Below, in pieces: positions 35,858 to 42,408 of a stretch of DNA of 64,000 nt. Both the position numbers and the translations under genes were made by a program. Under the pieces are notes generated by a model that had not been told where the DNA came from, did no database searches, and saw only the letters and a list, made by a program, of their open reading frames with translations. This DNA is from FEN-1297 sp964498065 (GTDB taxonomy: Bacteria > Bacteroidota > Ignavibacteria > Ignavibacteriales > Ignavibacteriaceae). The stretch covers positions 5,384-69,383 of the forward strand of contig CAZCFZ010000018.1 of the NCBI GenBank assembly GCA_964498065.1, given 5' to 3'. Numbering within the stretch: the first letter of the stretch is position 1; every line of letters starts with the position of its first letter.

Positions 35858-36070
35858 CTAGAAAAAGAAATCCCTAACTTCAACTTCTATTGCATCCGGG
35901 TCGTATTTGTGAAGGAAGTTTATAAACTCCCTGGCAAAGACTTTATCTTTGTTTTCTTTTTTGAACTTTTCTACAAGGTCCTCAAGTTCCTGATGCTCCA
36001 AAGAAGTATTTACGTAATGCTTTTCTTCGTGATCGTCGAAGAACCTGTATATAATGCATGTTTTTTCCAT
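35858..36070 (-). CDS. Small hypothetical protein of the acyl-CoA dehydrogenase operon
   Basis: 70 residues, not recognised. It begins MEKTCIIYRFFDDHEEKHYV and is rich in charged residues, with helix-forming LEDLVEKFKKENKDKVFARE and an acidic DPDAIEVEVRDFFF end. No signal peptide or membrane segment. It is supported as a real gene by a ribosome site GGGGA nine bases before its ATG and by its position 17 bp after the acyl-CoA dehydrogenase stop, in the same direction and at operon spacing. It may be an accessory to the dehydrogenase/ETF complex, but that is only inferred from position. Confidence 0.7.
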   Translation of the reverse strand: MEKTCIIYRFFDDHEEKHYVNTSLEHQELEDLVEKFKKENKDKVFAREFINFLHKYDPDAIEVEVRDFFF

Positions 36071-36087
36071 GGGAATCCCCGCATTAA

Positions 36088-37809
36088 TTAAATTAAAATT
36101 GTGTCTGCATAAAGTATATCGGAATATAATTCATTTTTAATTGATTCGGCATTTTTTCTTGCCTTTGCAATCGCATCTAGAATATATCTTCTTGCAGTAA
36201 ATACTTTTTTCTGATCTTCATTTGCTTCGTTAAGGAGTAAAAACCCGATATAAATGTAAGCATACATCTCAACAAGATCTTTTGATGCAACATCCTGAAG
36301 ATTTACATCTTTTCTTTCTTTAATATATTTCAGGCAGTCGTTAAACATTTCCCGGATTTCCTTTAAAACATCCAGAAGCTTAATTAAGCTTCCTTTATAT
36401 TCCTTTTTCTCCCATACATCAAAATATTCGGCCAGGACATTATTAATAACGCCTCCCGCCGCGGCTACAATCTGCAGCTGGGATGTGCCTTCATATATAT
36501 TTGTAATACGTGCATCTCTTGCAAGTCTTTCCACGTTGAATTCTTTCATGTAGCCGGTTCCGCCGTGAATCTGCAGTGCATCATAGGTTATTTTATTTGC
36601 CGACTCACTTAATAAATATTTTGTCATAGGAGTTAATAATGCTACAATCTTATTGGTTTCTTTCAGCTTTTCATTTTCTTCTGCTAACGGCTTTTTCATC
36701 GCTTTTAATTTCTCTACAAGATCATCGTATTTTTCTTTTTTATCAAGCCAGACGCATGTTGAATAGAAGAGCGACCTGTTGGCCTCCAGAGTCACACGCA
36801 TGTCAATCAGCATATTTGAAATAACCGGTAAGTTATAAATCGGCTTTCCGAACTGTTCTCTTGCCTTTGCATATTTTAAAGCTTCTTCATAAGCCTGCTG
36901 GGAGATGCCGAGAGACTGCGCACCTATTCCTACTCTTGCCCTGTTCATTAAGTACATAACATACTTTAACAAACCGAATCTTCGTGTTCCGATTAATTGT
37001 GCCGGTGTATCGTTAAACTGCAACTCGCAGGTTGGTGAGCCGTGGATGCCGAGCTTATGTTCTATTCTCCGGACTTTTATTGTTTCATCGCCGTAACATG
37101 CAAACATGCTTAACCCGCGGGCATCTTTAGTACCGGGTTCAGTTCTTGCAAGTACCAGCAATACCTGTCCGTTGCCGTTTGTAATAAATCTTTTTACTCC
37201 GCGCAAAAACCATTTACCTTTTTCATCCTGGTAAGCACTTAACTTAACCGCCTGTAAGTCCGATCCAGCATCCGGCTCTGTAAGCGCCATAGCGCCTGTA
37301 TATTTTCCGGAAGAAAATCCGGGAAGATATTCTTCTTTTTGATTATCATTTGCAAACTGGGCAATTGTTTTACCGATATCCTGCAGTCCGAAAAGATTCA
37401 TTAAAGAAGCATCGGCTCTTGAAATCATTTCAACAGCCATCATGTAAATTGTAGTCGGGAAATTAAGCCCGCCGTATTCCCGCGGCAAAATCATTCCCAT
37501 CATTTCGGCTTTGGAAAGCATGTCCAGAGCTTCTTTTGTCCCTTTAGCATAACTAACCTTGCCGTTTTCAAACAATGCGCCTTCCTGATCAATATCCGGC
37601 GCTCTGGGAGCTATATAACTAGCTGCAATATCGCCGATAACTTCCAGAACTCTTCTATAATTTTCAACTGCGTCTTCATAATTAACCGGGGCATAATTAT
37701 ATTTTTCCGCTTGTGTATAATTGTCTTCCGTAAGCTCCACAACTCGCCTAAGGTCAAGATGTTCAAACTGGTAAAGGATATCCGGGTTATCTAAAAAATA
37801 ATTCGCCAT
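36088..37809 (-). CDS. Acyl-CoA dehydrogenase
   Basis: 573 residues, longer than the roughly 380 of core family members. The N-domain starts after about 40 extra residues, the FAD/substrate middle domain shows YTGAMALTEPDAGSDLQAVK and RFITNGNGQ, and the C-domain has QIHGGTGYMKEFNVERLARD and the likely catalytic Glu in NIYEGTSQLQ. An additional C-terminal helical region of about 120 residues is typical of the long bacterial subgroup. It oxidises acyl-CoA to enoyl-CoA, handing electrons to the ETF encoded immediately upstream (etfA stop 4 bp before its start). Part of the etfB-etfA-acd-small-gene operon. Chain-length preference unknown. Confidence 0.95.
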   Translation of the reverse strand: MANYFLDNPDILYQFEHLDLRRVVELTEDNYTQAEKYNYAPVNYEDAVENYRRVLEVIGDIAASYIAPRAPDIDQEGALFENGKVSYAKGTKEALDMLSKAEMMGMILPREYGGLNFPTTIYMMAVEMISRADASLMNLFGLQDIGKTIAQFANDNQKEEYLPGFSSGKYTGAMALTEPDAGSDLQAVKLSAYQDEKGKWFLRGVKRFITNGNGQVLLVLARTEPGTKDARGLSMFACYGDETIKVRRIEHKLGIHGSPTCELQFNDTPAQLIGTRRFGLLKYVMYLMNRARVGIGAQSLGISQQAYEEALKYAKAREQFGKPIYNLPVISNMLIDMRVTLEANRSLFYSTCVWLDKKEKYDDLVEKLKAMKKPLAEENEKLKETNKIVALLTPMTKYLLSESANKITYDALQIHGGTGYMKEFNVERLARDARITNIYEGTSQLQIVAAAGGVINNVLAEYFDVWEKKEYKGSLIKLLDVLKEIREMFNDCLKYIKERKDVNLQDVASKDLVEMYAYIYIGFLLLNEANEDQKKVFTARRYILDAIAKARKNAESIKNELYSDILYADTILI

Positions 37810-37813
37810 AATT

Positions 37814-38824
37814 TTATCTCAGCTTCTGCTTAAAAACATTGATGAACATTGGAATTATCTGCATTGCATCTCCGACAATTCCGTAATGAGCAATACCAAA
37901 TATCGGCGCATCGGGATCGGTGTTAATTGCAATAATCTTATTTGATTCGGCCATTCCTGCTCTATGCTGAATTGCCCCGGAAATTCCGCATGCAATATAT
38001 AATTTCGGTCTGACGGTTACCCCCGTCTGTCCGACTTGATGATCATGTGAAATAAATCCTGCGTCAACAGCTGCACGCGAACCGGCTACTTCACCGCCAA
38101 GCACGTCTGCAAGTTCGTGAATCAGGTTGAAATTTTCCCTTGTTCCCAAGCCGTATCCGCCTGAAACAATAATCGACGCAGCTTTAAGATTTACTTTGCT
38201 TTCTTCTCTGTGCTGTTCAATTATTTTAATGATATCATCCAATCCGTCAGGCTGATAATCTATTTTTGTAACCTTTCCTTTAACAGGTTTATCCAGCGGT
38301 TCAAGACGCATAACGCCTTCTCTTACCGTTGCCATCTGCGTGGGATTGTCGGGAGTAATAATTGTAGCAATAATATTTCCGCCGAATGCCGGTCTTATCT
38401 GGAGGAGTAAATCTTCATAATCTTTTTTAAGATACTTAACATTAGAGATTTGAAGATCGGTGCAGTCTGCAGTTAAGCCGCTTTTGGTATGAGAAGCTAC
38501 CCGCGGGGCAAGATCCCTTCCGATAATTGTCGCACCGAAAAGTACAACGCGCGGAGAATGCTTTTCCACAAGCTCATTTAAGATACGGCTGTAGGGCATG
38601 GTTTTGTAATGCTCAAGCTCAGGATGATCTATAGTTAAAACTTCTTCCGCACCGTACTTAAAAGTTTCTTCAATTATATTATTTACATTATAGCCGATTA
38701 CAACGGCTTTTAAACTTCCATTAAGAGTTTCCGCAAGCTTTCTGCCTTTGGATAAAAGCTCGAAGCTTACGTCGGCAGGCTTGCCGTTTCTTTGTTCGAT
38801 GAAAACCCAAACATCTTTATTCAT
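37814..38824 (-). CDS. etfA: Electron transfer flavoprotein alpha subunit
   Basis: 336 residues from ATG 38824. A TTG at 38845 would overlap etfB and add seven residues; the ATG, 13 bp after the etfB stop, matches the family start DVWVFIEQRNG. The C-terminal FAD-binding domain is clear: GLGTRENFNLIHELADVLGG, then GQTGVTVRPKLYIACGISGA and INTDPDAPIFGIAHYGIVGD. It takes electrons from acyl-CoA dehydrogenase and passes them to a membrane quinone oxidoreductase. Four bases separate it from the dehydrogenase gene. Confidence 0.96.
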   Translation of the reverse strand: MNKDVWVFIEQRNGKPADVSFELLSKGRKLAETLNGSLKAVVIGYNVNNIIEETFKYGAEEVLTIDHPELEHYKTMPYSRILNELVEKHSPRVVLFGATIIGRDLAPRVASHTKSGLTADCTDLQISNVKYLKKDYEDLLLQIRPAFGGNIIATIITPDNPTQMATVREGVMRLEPLDKPVKGKVTKIDYQPDGLDDIIKIIEQHREESKVNLKAASIIVSGGYGLGTRENFNLIHELADVLGGEVAGSRAAVDAGFISHDHQVGQTGVTVRPKLYIACGISGAIQHRAGMAESNKIIAINTDPDAPIFGIAHYGIVGDAMQIIPMFINVFKQKLR

Positions 38825-38837
38825 TGTTTCTAAAATT

Positions 38838-39728
38838 TTAACCAAGGATATGATCTTCCATTAATTTATCAATTAAAATACCGATTCCCGTTTTAGAAGG
38901 CTCTATCATTTCATGATTGCCGCCTGCTAAAACTACCGATTGTATTTTATGTACTTTTGTAGGCGAACCGTGTACCCCGCATCTTTTCTCATCGAGCTTT
39001 AGATCATCCATTGTAAGAGTCTGAATATATAACTGTTTCGAAACATATTCGTCCTTAAGCTGATCGATATAAAGCAGAGAATTGCCTTCGGTTAATTTTT
39101 CAAGTTCAATTAATGTTTTTGCATTCTTATATGCCATAACTCTTTTTGCTTTATAAGGTCGCGGGAATGATGCATCCTTTAAAACAGTAATTAAAACGGG
39201 AAGCTTCGATTCAAGTATTTCGTATCCGCCTTCTATTTTTCTTTTAATTTTTACGCTCGATTCGCTTACATCCAGTATTTCTTCCGCATAAGTAATTTGA
39301 GGTATGTTTAATTTTTCTGCTGTCTGCGGACCGACCTGCGCAGTATCTCCGTCGATAGCCTGCCTGCCTGCAAAAACGAAATCGTATTTACCTAATTTAT
39401 TTATTGCTTCGGAAAGCACATAAGAAGTGGCAAGTGTATCTGCACCGGCAAATTTTCTGTCACTTATCAGCACAGCTTCATCGGCGCCCATATAAAGACA
39501 TTCTCTAAGAATATCGGAGGCACGCGGCGGCCCCATTGTAATTACCGTAACCTTCCCGCCGAATTTGTCTTTTATTTGCAAGGCAAGCTCGAGAGCAACT
39601 CTATCTTCATGATTAAAAATAGCCGGCAGTTTCGCCCTGTTTACGGTACCGTCGTCTTTCATTACCTGCCCGGAAATGTTGGCAGTATCCGGTACCTGTT
39701 TCACCATTACTATACTATGTAAGTCCAT
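38838..39728 (-). CDS. etfB: Electron transfer flavoprotein beta subunit
   Basis: 296 residues. The ETF beta pattern is plain: VMVKQVPDTANISGQVMKDD at the start, LELALQIKDKFGGKVTVITMGP, and FAGRQAIDGDTAQVGPQTAEKL near residue 120. It binds AMP (or FAD in bifurcating forms) and forms the heterodimer with EtfA. First gene of a four-gene minus-strand operon. Its promoter should lie in the 392-bp divergent region shared with the DUF134 regulator. About 40 residues longer than typical mitochondrial-type EtfB, mainly at the C-terminus. Whether it is a bifurcating type was not decided. Confidence 0.96.
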   Translation of the reverse strand: MDLHSIVMVKQVPDTANISGQVMKDDGTVNRAKLPAIFNHEDRVALELALQIKDKFGGKVTVITMGPPRASDILRECLYMGADEAVLISDRKFAGADTLATSYVLSEAINKLGKYDFVFAGRQAIDGDTAQVGPQTAEKLNIPQITYAEEILDVSESSVKIKRKIEGGYEILESKLPVLITVLKDASFPRPYKAKRVMAYKNAKTLIELEKLTEGNSLLYIDQLKDEYVSKQLYIQTLTMDDLKLDEKRCGVHGSPTKVHKIQSVVLAGGNHEMIEPSKTGIGILIDKLMEDHILG

Positions 39729-39924
39729 AAATCCCCGAAAATTTGACGGGACAAAATTACAAAAATTATTTGTGGTTTAACAATTTTTCAGCTAAAAAAT
39801 ATGATTCAAAATTAGTAATAATTTTAGCAGGAAATTAAATTATTTAATTGCAATGTTTTAAGGGTTTGGTTTATTTTAAGAAAATTTATTTTTTGGAAGA
39901 TTTTCCGGGACCAAAGTACTTAAA

Positions 39925-40044
39925 CACCCAACGTTTAAGACAAAGATAAAAACTTTTAACAAACGCCCTATTTAGACACCCAATGTTTTGAAACTTGGAA
40001 TTACTTTTTGAAACATTGGGTGTCTTTCTTAAACATTGGGTGTC
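39925..40044. repeat. Four copies of ACCCAAYGTTT in two orientations
   Basis: CACCCAACGTTT (39925-39936) and GACACCCAATGTTT (39975-39988) read forward. AAACATTGGGTGTC occurs twice in reverse (40011-40024, 40031-40044). Copies two and three form a perfect 14-bp stem with a 22-base loop. They may be regulator-binding sites for one of the two divergent operons, or a structured repeat. Confidence 0.7.
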
Positions 40045-40061
40045 TGTCCTTTAAACTATTT

Positions 40062-40092
40062 TTTGACATTATCATTTTTTTTTATATTTTTG
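40062..40092 (+). promoter_or_regulatory. Bacteroidota-type promoter of the DUF134 operon
   Basis: TTTG at 40062-40065, a 19-base spacer, then TATTTTTG at 40085-40092. This fits the TTTG/TAnnTTTG (-33/-7) consensus described for Bacteroides. Initiation would fall within or just after the palindrome that follows immediately. Confidence 0.6.
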
Positions 40093-40112
40093 TTATGAGC
40101 ATATGCTCATAA
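40093..40112. promoter_or_regulatory. 20-bp perfect palindrome, probable operator
   Basis: TTATGAGCATATGCTCATAA is exactly self-complementary. It begins on the base after the -7 element and ends 8 bp before the DUF134 ATG, an ideal place to block initiation. DUF134 proteins contain a predicted helix-turn-helix, so autoregulation is the simplest reading. Confidence 0.7.
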
Positions 40113-40120
40113 TTATTTTT

Positions 40121-40504
40121 ATGGCAAGACCGAAGAAACATAGAAAAATAAACTGCGACCCGACGTCGTATTACTTTAAGCCGGCAGGAGTACCCATCGG
40201 ACATCTTGATGAAGTTGTTCTTGAAGACGATGAACTTGAGGCTTTACGGTTAGGCGACTTAAACAGCCTTTCGCAGGAAGAAGCCGCGGAAAAAATGAAA
40301 ATTTCCAGGGCTACTTTCGGCAGGATTATAAATTCGGCGCATATTAAGGTTGCGGATTCTATTATTAACGGGAAAGCCATAAAAATCTCGGTAGAATTAA
40401 ACAACGAAGAAAAGGCCTCCTTTTTTTCATGCGGCAAGTGTGGACTGAAATTAAAAATGAGACACAGAAGACAGTTCTCAGCTTGTCCTAAATGCAGTAA
40501 CTAA
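40121..40504 (+). CDS. DUF134-family DNA-binding regulator
   Basis: 127 residues from ATG 40121. An in-frame ATG at 40103 lies inside the palindrome and is rejected, because the family starts MARPKKHRKI. DUF134 features: the N-terminal basic RPKKHRKINCDPTSYYFKPAG, a sigma-4-like helix-turn-helix at about residues 38-85 (LGDLNSLSQEEAAEKMKISR, then ATFGRIINSAH), and an additional C-terminal zinc-ribbon-like CGKCGLKL...CPKC (about 104-126). Such proteins are typically found beside NifX/NifB-like (Nitro_FeMo-Co) proteins in anaerobes. Here the next gene is exactly that, 15 bp downstream. Probably an autorepressor or metal-responsive regulator acting on the palindrome at 40093-40112. Confidence 0.92.
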   Translation: MARPKKHRKINCDPTSYYFKPAGVPIGHLDEVVLEDDELEALRLGDLNSLSQEEAAEKMKISRATFGRIINSAHIKVADSIINGKAIKISVELNNEEKASFFSCGKCGLKLKMRHRRQFSACPKCSN

Positions 40505-40519
40505 AAAATAGGTGGAAAT

Positions 40520-40912
40520 ATGAAAATAGCAGTAGCAACAAACGATCAGGTCAGAGTAACCGGTCATCTCGGAAGATGCAGATCATTCATGGTATACGAA
40601 ACCGATGATTCAAAAATATTAAATAAAGAACTTCGTCAGAATACTTTTACACATCATATGGCGCATCACGGAGAAGAACACGGACATCATCATCACGGTG
40701 ATGGCGAGGTTCACAGCCATCAAGGCCTGATTGACGGATTAAACGACTGCAGCCACGTAATCTTTCAAAGCGGCGGCTGGAGAGTTATTGAAGACCTTAA
40801 AGCAAATAACATAATCCCGGTTTTAACCGATGAAAGTGTTGCGGACAATGCAGTATTAAAGTTCTTAAAAGGAGAGCTTGTAACAAAAGAAGATAATTCG
40901 TGCGATCATTGA
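40520..40912 (+). CDS. His-rich NifX/NifB-like (Nitro_FeMo-Co domain) protein
   Basis: 130 residues with the dinitrogenase iron-molybdenum cofactor-binding fold: KIAVATNDQVRVTGHLGRCR at the start and the second half SHVIFQSGGWRVIEDLKANN to VLKFLKG. Inserted at about residues 48-72 is a histidine cluster (HHMAHHGEEHGHHHHGDGE), and the protein ends SCDH; both suggest metal binding beyond the usual domain. No nitrogenase genes are present, so a role in metal-cluster or metal-ion handling is more likely than FeMo-co assembly. It follows the DUF134 gene by 15 bp and is presumably co-transcribed. The ribosome site AGGTGG precedes the ATG. Confidence 0.9.
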   Translation: MKIAVATNDQVRVTGHLGRCRSFMVYETDDSKILNKELRQNTFTHHMAHHGEEHGHHHHGDGEVHSHQGLIDGLNDCSHVIFQSGGWRVIEDLKANNIIPVLTDESVADNAVLKFLKGELVTKEDNSCDH

Positions 40913-40980
40913 AATATTATTGGGAAAATTTATTTTAAACAAGAGGTAGTGTCTAGTTTAAAATATTATTTTTGATTTTG

Positions 40981-41025
40981 TCATCCCGAGCTGACCTGGC
41001 TGCCGCAGGCAGGGTCGAGGGATGA
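40981..41025. repeat. REP-like hairpin TCATCCC...GGGATGA
   Basis: Outer arms TCATCCC and GGGATGA. The inner hairpin CTGCC-GCA-GGCAG is at 41000-41012. Shares the TCATCCC/GGGATGA ends with the hairpin at 29013-29038. Confidence 0.7.
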
Positions 41026-41052
41026 TTGCCTTTGGAGTCTGTTACAGTAATG

Positions 41053-41132
41053 TCATTTCGACCGGAGGGAGAAATCCTTTAGGCAAAAGAGATAAGATTT
41101 CTCAGTCGAGGAATCCTTCCGGCAATGAAATT
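41053..41132. repeat. REP-like element with ATTTC/GAAAT ends
   Basis: It begins CATTTCGACCGGAGG and ends CCTTCCGGCAATGAAAT (imperfect complements). Inside, GAGAAATC (41069-41076) pairs perfectly with GATTTCTC (41096-41103). A composite hairpin of the kind dispersed in Bacteroidota genomes. Confidence 0.65.
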
Positions 41133-41206
41133 ATCATAGTAGTGTAACGATCTAGTCAGACAGATATTTGGGTGAGTTAGAAGTATATTGTAAAAAAGGA
41201 ACTCAT

Positions 41207-41237
41207 CCCAACCCTTCCCTTACAAAGGGAAGGGCTT
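41207..41237. repeat. CCCTTCCC-type hairpin, intergenic copy
   Basis: CCCTTCCCTT-ACA-AAGGGAAGGG (41212-41234, perfect 10-bp stem) preceded by CCCAA. Same family as 20830-20850; related C-rich palindromes are inside the two propeller genes. Confidence 0.7.
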
Positions 41238-41414
41238 ATTGGTAAAATTAACATTGATATTATCATTTTATCAATCGATTATTAAAATTAAATTACAGTG
41301 TATTAGGAACAATAAATAAAATTGAAATATACTTTAATCAAAAAAGAAAAAGAATAATTATTTCCTAACATATATACCCCCCGGAGTTTGAGTGACTAGC
41401 TAAAATTCTATTTA

Positions 41415-41431
41415 CAACTCCGTAGGAGTTG
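41415..41431. repeat. Hairpin CAACTCC-GTA-GGAGTTG
   Basis: Perfect 7-bp stem. Resembles the ACTCC/GGAGT hairpins beside the transposase at 14043, 27 kb away. Confidence 0.75.
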
Positions 41432-41466
41432 AATATTTGTATAAACAGTAAACCCAAATACTAACA

Positions 41467-41483
41467 GAACTCCGTAGGAGTTC
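41467..41483. repeat. Hairpin GAACTCC-GTA-GGAGTTC
   Basis: Perfect 7-bp stem, 36 bp after the previous one and ending 58 bp before the permease start. Same family. Confidence 0.75.
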
Positions 41484-41541
41484 AATAATAAATTTTTACA
41501 TAACTTAGATTTTACAATTTAAGGAAAAAGATAAAAACACT

Positions 41542-42375
41542 ATGCTTATTGATGTTTTAAAAGAAAGCCTCCAGGTTACACTGCTTGTGCTTTTAATGAT
41601 GACTGTCGTTGATATAATTAATGTATGGACGCGCGGCAAGCTTGCTTCAATTTTACACACATCTTCAAACTGGAAGCAGTATATCGTTACTTCCGTTATC
41701 GGCTCAGCACCGGGATGCGTCGGCGCTTTTGCGGGAGTAAGCTTGTACATGCATGGAATGATAAGCTTCGGTGCTATAACAGGCGGAATGCTGGCAACTT
41801 CCGGCGACGAAGCATTCGTTATGCTGGCAATGTTCCCTAAAACTGCAATTCTTCTTTTCGTTATTCTTGCGGTAACAGGAATATTTTCCGGAAAACTAAT
41901 AGACCTGATAGTTAAAAAGTTTAACATTAAAACATGCGTTGACTGCGAAGTTCCCCAATATCATTCCCATCATAAAGGATATAAACATTATTTAAAAGAA
42001 CACGTATGGAACCATATTATAAAACATCATCTCTGGAAAATATTCTTATGGACATTCGGCGCACTTGCTCTGCTCAGTTTCGGCTTTTCGCATTACGATC
42101 TGCATAAAATAGCATCTCATTACACTTTACTTATTCTTATCGCAAGCGCACTAATCGGGCTAATACCGGAATCCGGTCCGCATTTAATTTTTGTTACCAT
42201 GTTCGCACAAGGATTGATACCTTTTTCAATTCTATTAACCAGTTCTATGGTTCAAGACGGACATGGTCTTCTGCCGATGTTGTCGTATTCGATTAAAGAT
42301 TCAATAAAAATAAAGATATTCAATTTCATTTTAGGACTAAGTATCGGACTTACACTATATTTGATAGGTTTATAA
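41542..42375 (+). CDS. Putative 10TM heavy-metal permease (ArsP_2-like) with His-rich loop
   Basis: 277 residues, strongly hydrophobic, with two halves of membrane helices (about residues 5-125 and 165-275). The first half contains VIGSAPGCVGAFAGVSLYMH and GAITGGMLATSGDEAFVMLA; the second has LIGLIPESGPHLIFVTMFAQ. This inverted-repeat pattern is that of the ArsP_2 family of putative heavy-metal exporters. The central hydrophilic loop (about 127-165) holds CVDCEVPQYHSHHKGYKHYL and further His residues (HVWNHIIKHH), well suited to metal binding. The substrate is unproven; arsenic, manganese and other ions have been suggested for relatives. It lies between the His-rich NifX-like gene and a TonB receptor, 33 bp from the latter's start. 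Confidence 0.85.
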   Translation: MLIDVLKESLQVTLLVLLMMTVVDIINVWTRGKLASILHTSSNWKQYIVTSVIGSAPGCVGAFAGVSLYMHGMISFGAITGGMLATSGDEAFVMLAMFPKTAILLFVILAVTGIFSGKLIDLIVKKFNIKTCVDCEVPQYHSHHKGYKHYLKEHVWNHIIKHHLWKIFLWTFGALALLSFGFSHYDLHKIASHYTLLILIASALIGLIPESGPHLIFVTMFAQGLIPFSILLTSSMVQDGHGLLPMLSYSIKDSIKIKIFNFILGLSIGLTLYLIGL

Positions 42376-42408
42376 ATATTTTTATCTTAAATGGGCCCGG
42401 GAATATTT

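Larger units (their letters stand above)
39729..40120. other. 392-bp divergent regulatory region between etfB and DUF134 gene
   Basis: Contains four copies of an ACCCAAYGTTT motif (39925-40044), a Bacteroidota-type promoter (40062-40092) and a perfect palindrome (40093-40112), all annotated separately. 39729-39920 is AT-rich with no recognised element, but should hold the leftward etfB promoter. Confidence 0.6.
40913..41541. other. 629-bp repeat-filled gap inside the metal locus
   Basis: Non-coding and occupied by at least five palindromes from different families (40981-41025, 41053-41132, 41207-41237, 41415-41431, 41467-41483). It separates the DUF134/NifX pair from the permease gene, so the permease may have its own promoter, or one long transcript with folded RNA. 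Confidence 0.6.

Noticed and set aside
38825..38845. Longer etfA start overlapping etfB by 8 bp
   Set aside because: It needs a TTG start. The ATG at 38824 lies 13 bp after the etfB stop and fits the family N-terminus.
40103..40120. ATG at 40103 as DUF134 start
   Set aside because: It lies inside the palindrome at 40093-40112 and adds hydrophobic residues not found in the family, which begins MARP.
40520..40912. Nitrogenase cofactor assembly role for the NifX-like protein
   Set aside because: No nif structural or assembly genes are in the window, and the domain occurs widely in organisms that do not fix nitrogen.
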